Positions 1 through 7,394 of a DNA stretch of 25,303 bases are shown piece by piece. How positions within the stretch are numbered: the stretch's first letter is position 1; every line of letters begins with the position of its first letter. The notes beneath the pieces were generated by a model. That model was not told where the DNA came from. It saw nothing but the letters and a program-made list of their open reading frames with translations, and searched no databases. The translations under genes were made by a program, and so were the position numbers. The DNA is from TH5896 sp049578985 (GTDB lineage Archaea; Thermoproteota; Nitrososphaeria; Nitrososphaerales; Nitrososphaeraceae), in contig JBAUMZ010000127.1 of NCBI GenBank assembly GCA_049578985.1, positions 1 to 25,303 on the forward strand. The letters are read 5' to 3'.

Positions 1-31
1 TAGATAGAATTTACTGTAGAATATAATTACT

Positions 32-223
32 TCACGTTGAGCTACACCCAAAAAAGAAAAAAATATCAATTTCAGACCATCTAGCAGCATTTGTGATCAC
101 CCGCTTTCGGGCTGCAACATACATAGGAATAAATTTGTTCATAGCATCATTCATTTTATTAACTATACCATCCCCTGGGTGAATAGACCAACTATCGTAA
201 AAAACGCTACCTGATCGAAAACC
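32..223 (-). pseudogene. TIR-domain protein remnant
   Basis: An open minus-strand stretch of 63 codons, closed by TGA, has no start codon at its left edge (a TAA stop lies immediately upstream). Its first third reads VFYDSWSIHPGDGIVNKMND, which matches the middle of TIR domains of the TIR_2 type, where an F-Y-D-x-W-S-I-x-P-G-D motif precedes the helix carrying the I-x-x-x-M/I-x-x-A pattern. The rest (residues about 30-63) is less recognisable and ends in a run of Phe. The N-terminal beta strand and the C-terminal half expected of a 130-150 residue TIR domain are missing. TIR proteins in prokaryotes often act as NAD-cleaving defence effectors, but this fragment cannot be functional. Family call is inference from one motif. 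Confidence 0.5.
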
Positions 224-509
224 TTAGTCGCAACGTAATAGGTCCAACTAATGGTTTATATGTATTAGGAAAGTGTTAACAACGCAGCTATTCATATATA
301 CTTAAGTATATTCCGAATATTATAGCTATATGGTCATTGTATATGTTTATTGTTTATATTATCGTAGTCATTGGGTATATTGAATGTATTTGTTGATGGA
401 TGAAATAGATATGCACTTTTGCCTTTTCTGTTTGTTTTTTAAAACATATTGTGCATGTATATGTTCATAATTTTAAATACATACAGATACAAATGGACAA
501 ACAGATCCA

Positions 510-967
510 ATGGTAGAGATCAACCAGTTCCAAGAAAGTTGCTCTATATGTAAGTCTCACAATTGGAATCAGGGGGAGGAGGAAATATTACTAATATAGA
601 AGTGAATCTTAGTGCACGATTAAGGGGGTGTGAAAAACTGGTATGAAAATGCCAGCATTACCTAGTCGAACAATTCAATAGCAAATTACTAGAACAGCGA
701 ATTGGCTGAAAAGTTTTTTAATCTAAACCCTCGGCCCACTGTAGAAGAATTACATCTTTTCCTCAATGGTCCAGGATAGGATGTAACTCCAAGAATCCAT
801 ACAAGGCACAAGGATTTGTCCCGGATCCCCAAAATCCACACAAAAGGAAGTATGACAAGGAATAATATCTAAAAATTTTAGAATTGGAAGCAAAAAAGAG
901 TAATGAGATTATGAGAAAAATGATACAAGAACAGACTGTCAAGGTAGTCAACCCCGGACTAGCATAA
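510..967 (+). pseudogene. Decayed protein-coding remnant, family unknown
   Basis: Two plus-strand frames carry protein-like sequence broken by stops. From the ATG at 510 a 29-residue frame contains C-S-I-C-K-S-H-N-W, a zinc-finger-like pair. The neighbouring frame then runs from about 560 to the TAA at 965-967 with stops near 645, 707 and 866. Its natural-looking pieces include EQFNSKLLEQRIG, then a Pro/Asn-rich stretch ending KRKYDKE (782-865), then a charged, probably coiled-coil end (ELEAKKSNEIMRKMIQEQ, about 879-932) finishing VNPGLA. The charged, helix-like composition and consistent frame argue for former coding sequence rather than chance. I do not recognise the family. The short minus-strand open frame over 763-951 is a shadow. 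Confidence 0.35.
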
Positions 968-1510
968 TCCCGACAAACAGGAGGGCTACTAGATTGAAAG
1001 AAGTGGCCAATAAAATGGGTTTCTTATATATTAAGTGATAACAAGAATAATGATTACCATTACTAATTTTTTACGATGGTTACTTATTTATTTGAACCTT
1101 GATTGAGAAGAAGAGTAATACTTCATTTAATATAGGAAGTATGTGTTCAAGCCAACAAAATTCAACATCTGCGTAGTCGGAATGGTACTGGGAACAGTAC
1201 TCATAAGTCTACTTCCTTTTATGGGCCTTACTTGTAGATGGTGTACTACTGGAAGCTCATAATCCCATTTTTTTAATCGCTTGATGCATTAGTAAAAGTA
1301 TTGCAAATTAAACCAGGTCTCGAACTAATCAATCTCCTCCCTGACTTTGACGTATATGTTGTCAGATGGATAGACTAATAGTTATGCAAGTACAATCATC
1401 CCATACTAGAATCTTGTGTAATTTAGTTAAGTTCCACAATCTGACTAAGTTTACGGGCAATATTATCCACCATTATTTATGAGATATCAGATTTCAGACT
1501 AGTTGTAATA
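968..1510. other. Gene-poor stretch with two short open fragments
   Basis: No gene can be supported here. Two short plus-strand frames look less random than the rest. One, GTG 1143 to TAA 1262, would give 39 residues with a hydrophobic centre (FNICVVGMVLGTVLISLLPF) and two late cysteines. The other, 1277-1378, is open without a start and reads LVKVLQIKPGLELINLLPDF. Both may be further debris of the decayed region to the left, or chance. No RNA gene, repeat or recognisable transposon end was seen. Confidence 0.25.
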
Positions 1511-1516
1511 ATAAAG

Positions 1517-1524
1517 TTATATAA
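1517..1524 (+). promoter_or_regulatory. TATA box of the 1550 gene
   Basis: TTATATAA lies 26-33 bp before the GTG at 1550, the spacing expected if the transcript starts at or just before the start codon. This supports GTG 1550 as the start. Confidence 0.45.
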
Positions 1525-1549
1525 TTTACACAGTTATAGATAAAATGAC

Positions 1550-2143
1550 GTGAAAGAATCGGGCAGTTTAGATTCATCAGAAATACTGAAGCTAATTGAA
1601 TATATCCCCATCAGTAGCAATCTTCCGACTAACGGTCGGCTTGCAGAGAATATAACGATTGACTCTCAATTTTACTTTGAGAGTTTACATCGTAATGGCA
1701 GCTTGAGGGATATTATAAGGTTCATAAATGAGGAACTCGAAAAAGAAGCACGAAAAGCACGGCACAGCAGGCAATGGATGAACATTTTTCTTTTTGAATC
1801 GGCACAGCAGCGCTATATCCAGCTGCATGAGATAGGTTGCTCATATCCGATAGAATATTTGTTATTCGATTTCTGCTTAACCTTATTGGATGCGGACTAT
1901 CTTGATGCAATCTTATATCTATTACACTCCTACCATATTCTCGGTATTTCCAAATCATTCAATCTGTTATTATCTGTAATTATAAATGAACAGTTGGTAT
2001 ATGATAAGGATGTAAAACGATTAATCACATTACTTGCAAAGGCAATTGAACCACGCAATGCAGATCAGTATATTGATATCTTTGGGGAGGGTTTTAAAAA
2101 GCGCTACCTTTTATATAAAGAAGAATCAGACAAGAAAAAATAA
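1550..2143 (+). CDS. Hypothetical helical protein
   Basis: A 197-residue protein starting with GTG that I do not recognise. It has no signal peptide and no clear membrane segment. Residues about 55-80 are highly charged (EELEKEARKARHSRQW), and the centre (about 100-150) is rich in Leu, Ile and Tyr, suggesting an all-helical fold. The C-terminus is lysine-rich (KEESDKKK). It stands alone between the decayed region to the left and the convergent acetyl-CoA synthetase gene to the right. Its 26-33 bp TATA spacing, sustained length and absence of a better frame on the other strand argue that it is real. It is probably lineage-specific. Confidence 0.7.
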   Translation: MKESGSLDSSEILKLIEYIPISSNLPTNGRLAENITIDSQFYFESLHRNGSLRDIIRFINEELEKEARKARHSRQWMNIFLFESAQQRYIQLHEIGCSYPIEYLLFDFCLTLLDADYLDAILYLLHSYHILGISKSFNLLLSVIINEQLVYDKDVKRLITLLAKAIEPRNADQYIDIFGEGFKKRYLLYKEESDKKK

Positions 2144-2295
2144 GAAATATCAACTGAACCAATTATTCATTCGAAGTGTCTATGTATTAATAATATTGCA
2201 AAAAAATAAATGGATTTTATTCACGCATAGACGATAGGTCTATTCTTTTAGCCTTTAAAGACATATGAAGAACTTTTTGGGGATCGCGTCAGCAG

Positions 2296-4266
2296 CTACT
2301 CTACTATTTCATTTTTTAACTCATTAAATACACGCTTGACTTCTTCAACCGATGTATTATCCTCTAGTGTTGTTAGATCACCTATCGAATCTTCTCTATT
2401 TGCTATTGATTTAAGTAATCTTCGCATTATCTTTCCACTCCTCGTTTTAGGAAGTTTACTTACAAAATAGATCCCTTCTGGCACCGCAATAGGCCCTATG
2501 GTTTTTCTTACATGATCAGTAAGTACTTTACGTAGTTCTTCTGTAGGTGGATATCCACTACGCAATACTAAAAATGCAATTATGGATTCGCCTTTCTTTT
2601 GGTTTAACCTTCCTGTTACGGCAGCTTCAGCAACAGCTTTATGTGAAATAAACGTACTTTCTAGTTCCATTGTACTTAGCCTGTGACCTGCAACTTTAAG
2701 CACATCATCCGATCTGCCTAAAAGCCAAAAATAACCATCTTCATCCATTAATGCATAATCACCTGTATAGTACATGCCCTTAAACTTATTCCAGTACAAG
2801 TCATGATAGGTTTTATCATTCCTCCAAAGAGTCATCAACATTCCAGGCCATGGTTTCTTGATCATCAGATATCCCTTCTTGTTAGGATCGACAACTTCTC
2901 CATGTTCATCTACAATAACCATATCTATTCCAGGTACAGGGAACGATGCAGAACCCGGTTTCATTGGGATAGTATCATTTATTCCAGTACATGTACTTAA
3001 CATAATGCCACCTGTCTCAGTCTGCCACCATGTATCAATTATAGGACAATTTCCTTTTCCTATAGTCTTAAAATACCATTGCCACACATCAGGATTGATA
3101 GGTTCGCCTACAGTTCCCAATAAACGAAGAGATGACAAATCAAATGACTTTGGTATATTATCTCCAAACTTTATGTACATACGTAAAGCAGTAGGAGTAG
3201 TATACAATATTGTTGCTCCATGCTTTTCAACTATTGCCCAATATCTATCAGTTGTAGGATAATCAGGTGTTCCTTCATACATTATTTCGGTTATACCATG
3301 CATAAGGGGACCATATACGACATAGCTGTGTCCTGTAATCCATCCAACATCAGCAGTACAAAAGAATATATCTGTTGATCTGAAATCAAAGACCAATTTT
3401 GCGGTAGCATATAGATGTGTAAGGTAGCCACCAGTACTGTGCAAGACACCTTTTGGTTTCCCAGTAGTTCCTGACGTGTATAAAATAAACAATGGATGAG
3501 TACTAGCTAGAATCTCGGGTTTACAATATTGTTGTTGTTGCTCATTCTGAATAATCTTATGCCACCATACATCCATATCATTCATTTTAATATCATTAGA
3601 GGCTCTTTTTAATACAACTACCTTTTCTAGCGAAGGGATCGATAAGGCAGCTTCATCGACGATCTTTTTTAATTCTATGATCTTACCTCTACGATAGCCT
3701 CCATCAGCAGTTATTATAACTTTGGATTCAGAATCGTTAGCCCTATCAGCTAAAGCCTTGGCACTGAAACCAGAAAAAACAACTATATGTGTTGCACCAA
3801 TTCTTGCACATGCCAGCATTGCAATTGTAACTTCCGGAACCATCGGAAGGTAAATAATAATACGATCACCTTTTTTTACTCCCAGACTTTTTAGGGCATT
3901 AGCAAATATATTGACATGTTTAAACAATTGGTAATAAGTAATCGTCCTCGTTTCCTCCTCATTTTCTCCTTGCCAAATAATTGCTGCCTTATTCTTGAAT
4001 TGTGAGTTCACATGTCTATCAATGCAATTTACGGAAGCATTCAGTGAACCTCCGGCAAACCATTTTGCAAAAGGAGGATCCCAAGTTAATGTTCTATCCC
4101 AGTACTTGAACCATAGCAAATTTTTTGCTTGTTGCTCCCAGAACAGTTCTGGATCTTCCAGCGCATTCTTTCTTAGTATGTCGTATCTCTTACCTTGAAG
4201 AGATATTTTAGTCCGCTGGATATCTTCGTATATCTTTGATACCTCATTAGATTTGAGGTTAGGCAT
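2296..4266 (-). CDS. acs: Acetyl-CoA synthetase, AMP-forming
   Basis: This 656-residue protein is full length for the ANL-superfamily acetyl-CoA synthetase, which makes acetyl-CoA from acetate, CoA and ATP through acetyl-AMP. Residues 1-60 form the N-terminal Acs extension. The phosphate-binding loop is ILYTSGTTGKPKGV at 261-274, the WWQTETGG acyl-pocket and AMP motif is at 413-420, TGDYA is at 501-505 and the hinge GRSDDVLKVAGHRL at 517-530. The C-terminal PKTRSGKIMRR motif (606-616) holds catalytic Lys612, the residue that acetylation inactivates in this family. All key residues are present. ATG 4266 sits about 25 bp behind a TATA-like TTTTAAAATTA. The gene is monocistronic. In an autotrophic ammonia oxidiser it would recover acetate; a related short-chain acid such as propionate is possible. 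Confidence 0.95.
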   Translation of the reverse strand: MPNLKSNEVSKIYEDIQRTKISLQGKRYDILRKNALEDPELFWEQQAKNLLWFKYWDRTLTWDPPFAKWFAGGSLNASVNCIDRHVNSQFKNKAAIIWQGENEEETRTITYYQLFKHVNIFANALKSLGVKKGDRIIIYLPMVPEVTIAMLACARIGATHIVVFSGFSAKALADRANDSESKVIITADGGYRRGKIIELKKIVDEAALSIPSLEKVVVLKRASNDIKMNDMDVWWHKIIQNEQQQQYCKPEILASTHPLFILYTSGTTGKPKGVLHSTGGYLTHLYATAKLVFDFRSTDIFFCTADVGWITGHSYVVYGPLMHGITEIMYEGTPDYPTTDRYWAIVEKHGATILYTTPTALRMYIKFGDNIPKSFDLSSLRLLGTVGEPINPDVWQWYFKTIGKGNCPIIDTWWQTETGGIMLSTCTGINDTIPMKPGSASFPVPGIDMVIVDEHGEVVDPNKKGYLMIKKPWPGMLMTLWRNDKTYHDLYWNKFKGMYYTGDYALMDEDGYFWLLGRSDDVLKVAGHRLSTMELESTFISHKAVAEAAVTGRLNQKKGESIIAFLVLRSGYPPTEELRKVLTDHVRKTIGPIAVPEGIYFVSKLPKTRSGKIMRRLLKSIANREDSIGDLTTLEDNTSVEEVKRVFNELKNEIVE

Positions 4267-4437
4267 TACAGTATGTTAGAAGATCCGAATAATTTTAAAA
4301 CCTTATGGGGAAGTTAGTTGTATCTGAATACATCAAAATGCCAAAAATCACACTATAAGGTATAATATCGATATAGAAGTTTATTACTGTAGAATGTGTC
4401 AATATATTAAAATAAAGAAATTCAGTGTATCTAAATT

Positions 4438-4704
4438 GTGAAATACAGAAGCAGAACAGAAATAGTGGCAATGATCCTAGAGGCTGCAAATGGAGGAGCA
4501 ACCAAGACAAAAATAATGTATAAGGCTTTCCTTAGCTACGCACAGCTAAGAGAATATCTTTCGGTACTCATTGAGAACAACTTATTGGAGTATCTTGAAG
4601 GTTCTCAAACATACAAGACAACTGAGAAGGGTCTGAATTTTCTAAGAATGCATAATGAAATAGGCGAGCTTTTACAAACATCTGCAAAACAAGGCGGAGC
4701 CTAA
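4438..4704 (+). CDS. Small winged-helix DNA-binding protein (paralogue A)
   Basis: An 88-residue protein starting with GTG, consisting of one winged helix-turn-helix of the kind common in Nitrososphaeria (HTH_45-like). Residues 5-20 form helix 1 (RTEIVAMILEAANGG), 22-45 hold the helix-turn-helix (KTKIMYKAFLSYAQLREYL), and 50-75 form the wing and last helix (LEYLEGSQTYKTTEKGLNFL). It has no effector domain, so it is probably a one-domain DNA-binding regulator. A close paralogue lies on the minus strand at 18566-18925, and long identical nucleotide runs are shared near the 5' ends. A TATA-like AATATATTAAAATA lies upstream. The gene is followed by a T-rich stretch and is convergent with cdvA. 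Confidence 0.85.
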   Translation: MKYRSRTEIVAMILEAANGGATKTKIMYKAFLSYAQLREYLSVLIENNLLEYLEGSQTYKTTEKGLNFLRMHNEIGELLQTSAKQGGA

Positions 4705-4710
4705 AAATAA

Positions 4711-4740
4711 ATATTTTTACAAGTCTTCCCTTTTTTTCTA
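4711..4740 (+). terminator. T-rich terminator after winged-helix gene
   Basis: T5 and T7 tracts (the T7 at 4731-4737) follow the stop codon within 35 bp, as expected of an archaeal oligo-T terminator. No stem-loop is needed or seen. Confidence 0.4.
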
Positions 4741-4781
4741 AAGTTATTATTCAAATTATTTGTATTTGTCAATAAATTAAT

Positions 4782-5612
4782 TTAATCATGTTGTAGAACC
4801 TGGTTAAGCCAACTAGTTTCAGCCTCATCATCAGTTTCCTTGTGAATAGTCTTATGATGATCATTATTATTATAGTCATTGTCTGCTGCTGCAGCACTAA
4901 CAGCTTGAGGCCCTGTAAGAGGAACGTCATCTTCAGGGGATTGCGAATTTGATTCAATACTCGAGTTGGATTTTGGTTGATCTGATGTAGAAGGATTTTG
5001 TACTGAATTCAAATCTATCCTCTCAAATGCCTGTTGACTTAACCTAGATATGACGTTATTGATCTCTCCTTTTTCTAAGTTAACATGTTCTATTAGGTCG
5101 TTTGTAGACAGGCTAATTTGTTGATATGTTTCTTCGGTGATCTCATTACTTCTATACTGTAACTTAGCGTCAAATAGTACCGATTTTATATTCTGGCTTT
5201 CCGCATCTATCTGGTTCAGTCTTTCTTGTAGTTGTTCTAGAACTATTTTTCCTTTATCTTCAAGGTCTTGCAATCTCTTCTGGTACTTTATATAGACCAA
5301 TTCAACGTCCTCCCTCATCAAATCATTAGCTGTAACCATCTCCTGTAATGCTTTGATCCTTTGTAACGCAAGGTTTTTCTGCCTAAGTAACTTTTGTACA
5401 TCCAATCTCCATTTTGGAATAAAGATTACATAATCACCCTGTACTAATAATTGCTCGTACACTAATTGCTTTAATCCTGCATAACCGCAATCTACACTAA
5501 CAGATTCTATAGACCCATCAATATCGGTTACCATACCAATAACTTTTCCCATGTAGGTACCGTACATATCCTTAACCTGTTTACCAATAAACTCTAACTT
5601 TACTTCACTCAT
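4782..5612 (-). CDS. cdvA: Cell division protein CdvA
   Basis: The 276-residue protein has CdvA architecture. A PRC-barrel domain (about 6-70, with KQVKDMYGTYMGKVIG and IPKWRL) is followed by a long coiled coil (about 72-195). A low-complexity Ser/Asn/Asp-rich linker (about 200-262) leads to a short conserved tail, ETSWLNQVLQ at 265-274. CdvA is the membrane-associated scaffold of archaeal ESCRT-type division; in Sulfolobus a C-terminal motif recruits the ESCRT-III protein CdvB through its winged helix. The tail here probably does this job, which is inference. Alanine repeats and an Asn/Asp run make the linker unusually simple. No cdvB or cdvC lies nearby, as is usual in this lineage. The start ATG has a TATA-like sequence about 27 bp upstream. 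Confidence 0.9.
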   Translation of the reverse strand: MSEVKLEFIGKQVKDMYGTYMGKVIGMVTDIDGSIESVSVDCGYAGLKQLVYEQLLVQGDYVIFIPKWRLDVQKLLRQKNLALQRIKALQEMVTANDLMREDVELVYIKYQKRLQDLEDKGKIVLEQLQERLNQIDAESQNIKSVLFDAKLQYRSNEITEETYQQISLSTNDLIEHVNLEKGEINNVISRLSQQAFERIDLNSVQNPSTSDQPKSNSSIESNSQSPEDDVPLTGPQAVSAAAADNDYNNNDHHKTIHKETDDEAETSWLNQVLQHD

Positions 5613-5735
5613 GCAAACGCTTTATTAAGCTGATATAATGGCAATGTTGTCAAAATTGTTAAATTATTTGGTAAAAGATTTCATCGCAATCCAATTCGAA
5701 GACTTTTTGCTGGCTAACGTAACTTCGATACCAGT

Positions 5736-6482
5736 CTACGCTATCCCAGGTGGTTTGCCCCCATGTTCCATCACATTTTCTAGGTAATTCATTTGCTGTT
5801 CCATAAACTTTTTGCGCTTTTCTTCCTCTTCTAACTCTTTCATATCCAAAGAAGGGATTCCTAGAATCTTTGTTAATGTATGTAGAATAGCCTTAGCAGT
5901 CATAGGTTGGATAACATTAGGATTATCGATTTCACCCAGAATGCACATCGCATTCAATCCTCTTTCCTTCGCAAGTCCTAATATTAGACCATTAAATCCT
6001 ATAATCTGTCCTTCTCCCTCTAGGACGCTCATATTGAACTTACTTATCTTATCAGCAATCTGTTCATTATTTACTGCTCCATACACTCCACCTGAAGTAG
6101 AGGTAGAAGTATTTTGTCTCAAGGCTGCGCCTATTGAGTACAATATTTTTGCATCAACTCTATCAGCCATTTTCAGAACTTCATAGCATATCTCGTACAG
6201 TCTTCGTGGATCAGAAGGGTTAAAGTCTCCTGTAAATATTACAAGATCATATTTAGAAACCCAATAAAATTTATAACTTGACTGAACATATCTAATGATA
6301 CCTTGGTTATACGTTACAAAAGGTGGCCAAAATGCATAAATTTCGGCGAAGAGGTCGGCTGCGAGTCTTGTAGTCAAAAGAGTCATTCCCATACCTGCAA
6401 CATTGCCCATATCTGGTAAAGCGGCAATCATAGTTGGTTGTGAGGCAAAAGTGGGAATCTTGTGAATCTTTAAATTAAGCAT
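5736..6482 (-). CDS. PAC2-family (proteasome assembly chaperone-like) protein
   Basis: A 248-residue protein of the PAC2 family, whose eukaryotic members chaperone 20S proteasome alpha-ring assembly and whose archaeal members may bind proteasomes. The N-terminus shows the family pattern: a beta strand followed by LPDMGNVAGMGMTLLTTRLAADLFAEI (about 23-49). Later come DLVIFTGDFNP (about 79-89), a Gly-rich turn around Gly130, and the paired GFNGLILGLAKERGL (about 163-177) and LGEIDNPN (about 182-189) segments. The C-terminal 30 residues are a charged helix and tail (KELEEEEKRKKFMEQQM). It shares a short divergent promoter region with the zinc-ribbon gene at 6572. The exact partner in archaea is unproven. 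Confidence 0.85.
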   Translation of the reverse strand: MLNLKIHKIPTFASQPTMIAALPDMGNVAGMGMTLLTTRLAADLFAEIYAFWPPFVTYNQGIIRYVQSSYKFYWVSKYDLVIFTGDFNPSDPRRLYEICYEVLKMADRVDAKILYSIGAALRQNTSTSTSGGVYGAVNNEQIADKISKFNMSVLEGEGQIIGFNGLILGLAKERGLNAMCILGEIDNPNVIQPMTAKAILHTLTKILGIPSLDMKELEEEEKRKKFMEQQMNYLENVMEHGGKPPGIA

Positions 6483-6534
6483 ACTCTACTGTTGGTAGAA
6501 TTATTTTCCGAAATAAAAATTATTACAAGATGGA

Positions 6535-6545
6535 TTTAAATATAA
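6535..6545 (+). promoter_or_regulatory. TATA box of the zinc-ribbon gene
   Basis: TTTAAATATAA lies 27 bp before the ATG at 6572, with an A-rich BRE-like segment (CGAAATAAAA) upstream. The spacing predicts a leaderless transcript and supports the small gene as real. Confidence 0.55.
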
Positions 6546-6571
6546 TTTAGACTTGAAGTTTTGTCACATAC

Positions 6572-6703
6572 ATGTCAGTGGAAAATAAATCTGTTGACAT
6601 CAGTTCTGAAACAGATGAAGCAATAAAATGTTGTGTAGAGTGTGGAGCTAAAATGTCCAAAAAGTTGCGGATTTGCCCTGCTTGTGGAGAAAGTCAGATT
6701 TAA
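6572..6703 (+). CDS. Small zinc-ribbon protein
   Basis: A 43-residue protein with a disordered acidic N-terminus (about 1-19) and a single zinc ribbon formed by C-C-V-E-C-G and I-C-P-A-C-G. Such short rubredoxin-like zinc ribbons are common in Nitrososphaeria and have no assigned function. A strong TATA box 27 bp before the ATG supports expression. The gene lies alone between the divergent PAC2 gene and the convergent SpoIIM gene. It is too short to be found by length criteria. Confidence 0.75.
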   Translation: MSVENKSVDISSETDEAIKCCVECGAKMSKKLRICPACGESQI

Positions 6704-6755
6704 AATTTAAATTTACCTATTATTTTTGTCGTCCATAGGAAGTTCTAATTTTTGT

Positions 6756-7298
6756 TTAAATGCTAATTCTAGTATCGGATAATCCATTCAATCTAGTGAT
6801 CATTTCCCATTCTATTATTGCCCCGCTTAAGAGTAAGATTACTACAACTCCTATCTCTACTAAAGTAGACAGAAGATATTCCCTCCAATACTTTCTCTTC
6901 AATAAAGAATAGAAGAGCATACCGCTTCTGGATATTGCAAGACCATAGGCAACAATTTCCATTAATCCGAAAGGAGTAATAAGAATCAGTAAAGGTGAGA
7001 CATCATTAAGGTTAGCAGACGTTGCTGCTATTGCATTAAATACCATACCTGTTGAAAAACCAGAAAAAATTCCTAGGCCTACGCCTAGGAATGGAACAAA
7101 CATACCCAATGCAATCTTTGCATTATTAATGAATATCCCTATCTGATCAATATCTTTAATTTGATCCATGAACCTGTTTTTTAACTCATTTACTTCTGAG
7201 CCGCTCATATATATTGATGAACCCCAATAATATGAGATAAGAAAAGTGATTATACCAAATGCAAGATACAGTAAACGTCTCTTGATGGTAAGATGCAA
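6756..7298 (-). CDS. SpoIIM-family (DUF95) integral membrane protein
   Basis: A 180-residue membrane protein starting with TTG, with N-terminal basic residues (KRR) before the first transmembrane segment (about 9-25). Further hydrophobic segments lie at about 60-90, 102-122 and 141-163. The conserved core is NAKIALGMFVPFLGVGLGIF (59-78) with TPFGLMEIVAYGLAISRSG (108-126), characteristic of the stage II sporulation protein M/DUF95 family. Archaeal members have no known function; the bacterial name is historical. No ATG or GTG alternative occurs upstream before an in-frame stop. The gene is divergent from polD small subunit, about 100 bp apart. Confidence 0.85.
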   Translation of the reverse strand: MHLTIKRRLLYLAFGIITFLISYYWGSSIYMSGSEVNELKNRFMDQIKDIDQIGIFINNAKIALGMFVPFLGVGLGIFSGFSTGMVFNAIAATSANLNDVSPLLILITPFGLMEIVAYGLAISRSGMLFYSLLKRKYWREYLLSTLVEIGVVVILLLSGAIIEWEMITRLNGLSDTRISI

Positions 7299-7368
7299 TT
7301 CAGTGTATGGGTATTTGCTCCTATAATTATTTGTAGTTATTATTCATTTGTTTGTTACAGAAATGTAA

Positions 7369-7376
7369 TTAAATAT
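7369..7376 (+). promoter_or_regulatory. TATA box for DP1, supports GTG 7395 start
   Basis: TTAAATAT ends 19 bp before GTG 7395, so transcription would start at or near that codon. This position lies inside the longer reading frame that begins at ATG 7293, which argues against the longer start. Confidence 0.4.
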
Positions 7377-7394
7377 GGCGCTTTCATAGTCAAG

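Noticed and set aside
763..951. 62-residue minus-strand open frame, hydrophobic
   Set aside because: It is antisense to a protein-like plus-strand frame with stops, and has no promoter-like sequence.
2858..3262. 134-residue plus-strand frame inside acs
   Set aside because: Shadow of the acetyl-CoA synthetase gene, which has all family motifs on the other strand.
4295..4510. 71-residue minus-strand frame before the winged-helix gene
   Set aside because: It overlaps the well-supported winged-helix gene 5' end and has random composition.
5812..6186. 124-residue plus-strand frame inside the PAC2 gene
   Set aside because: Antisense shadow of a well-supported gene.
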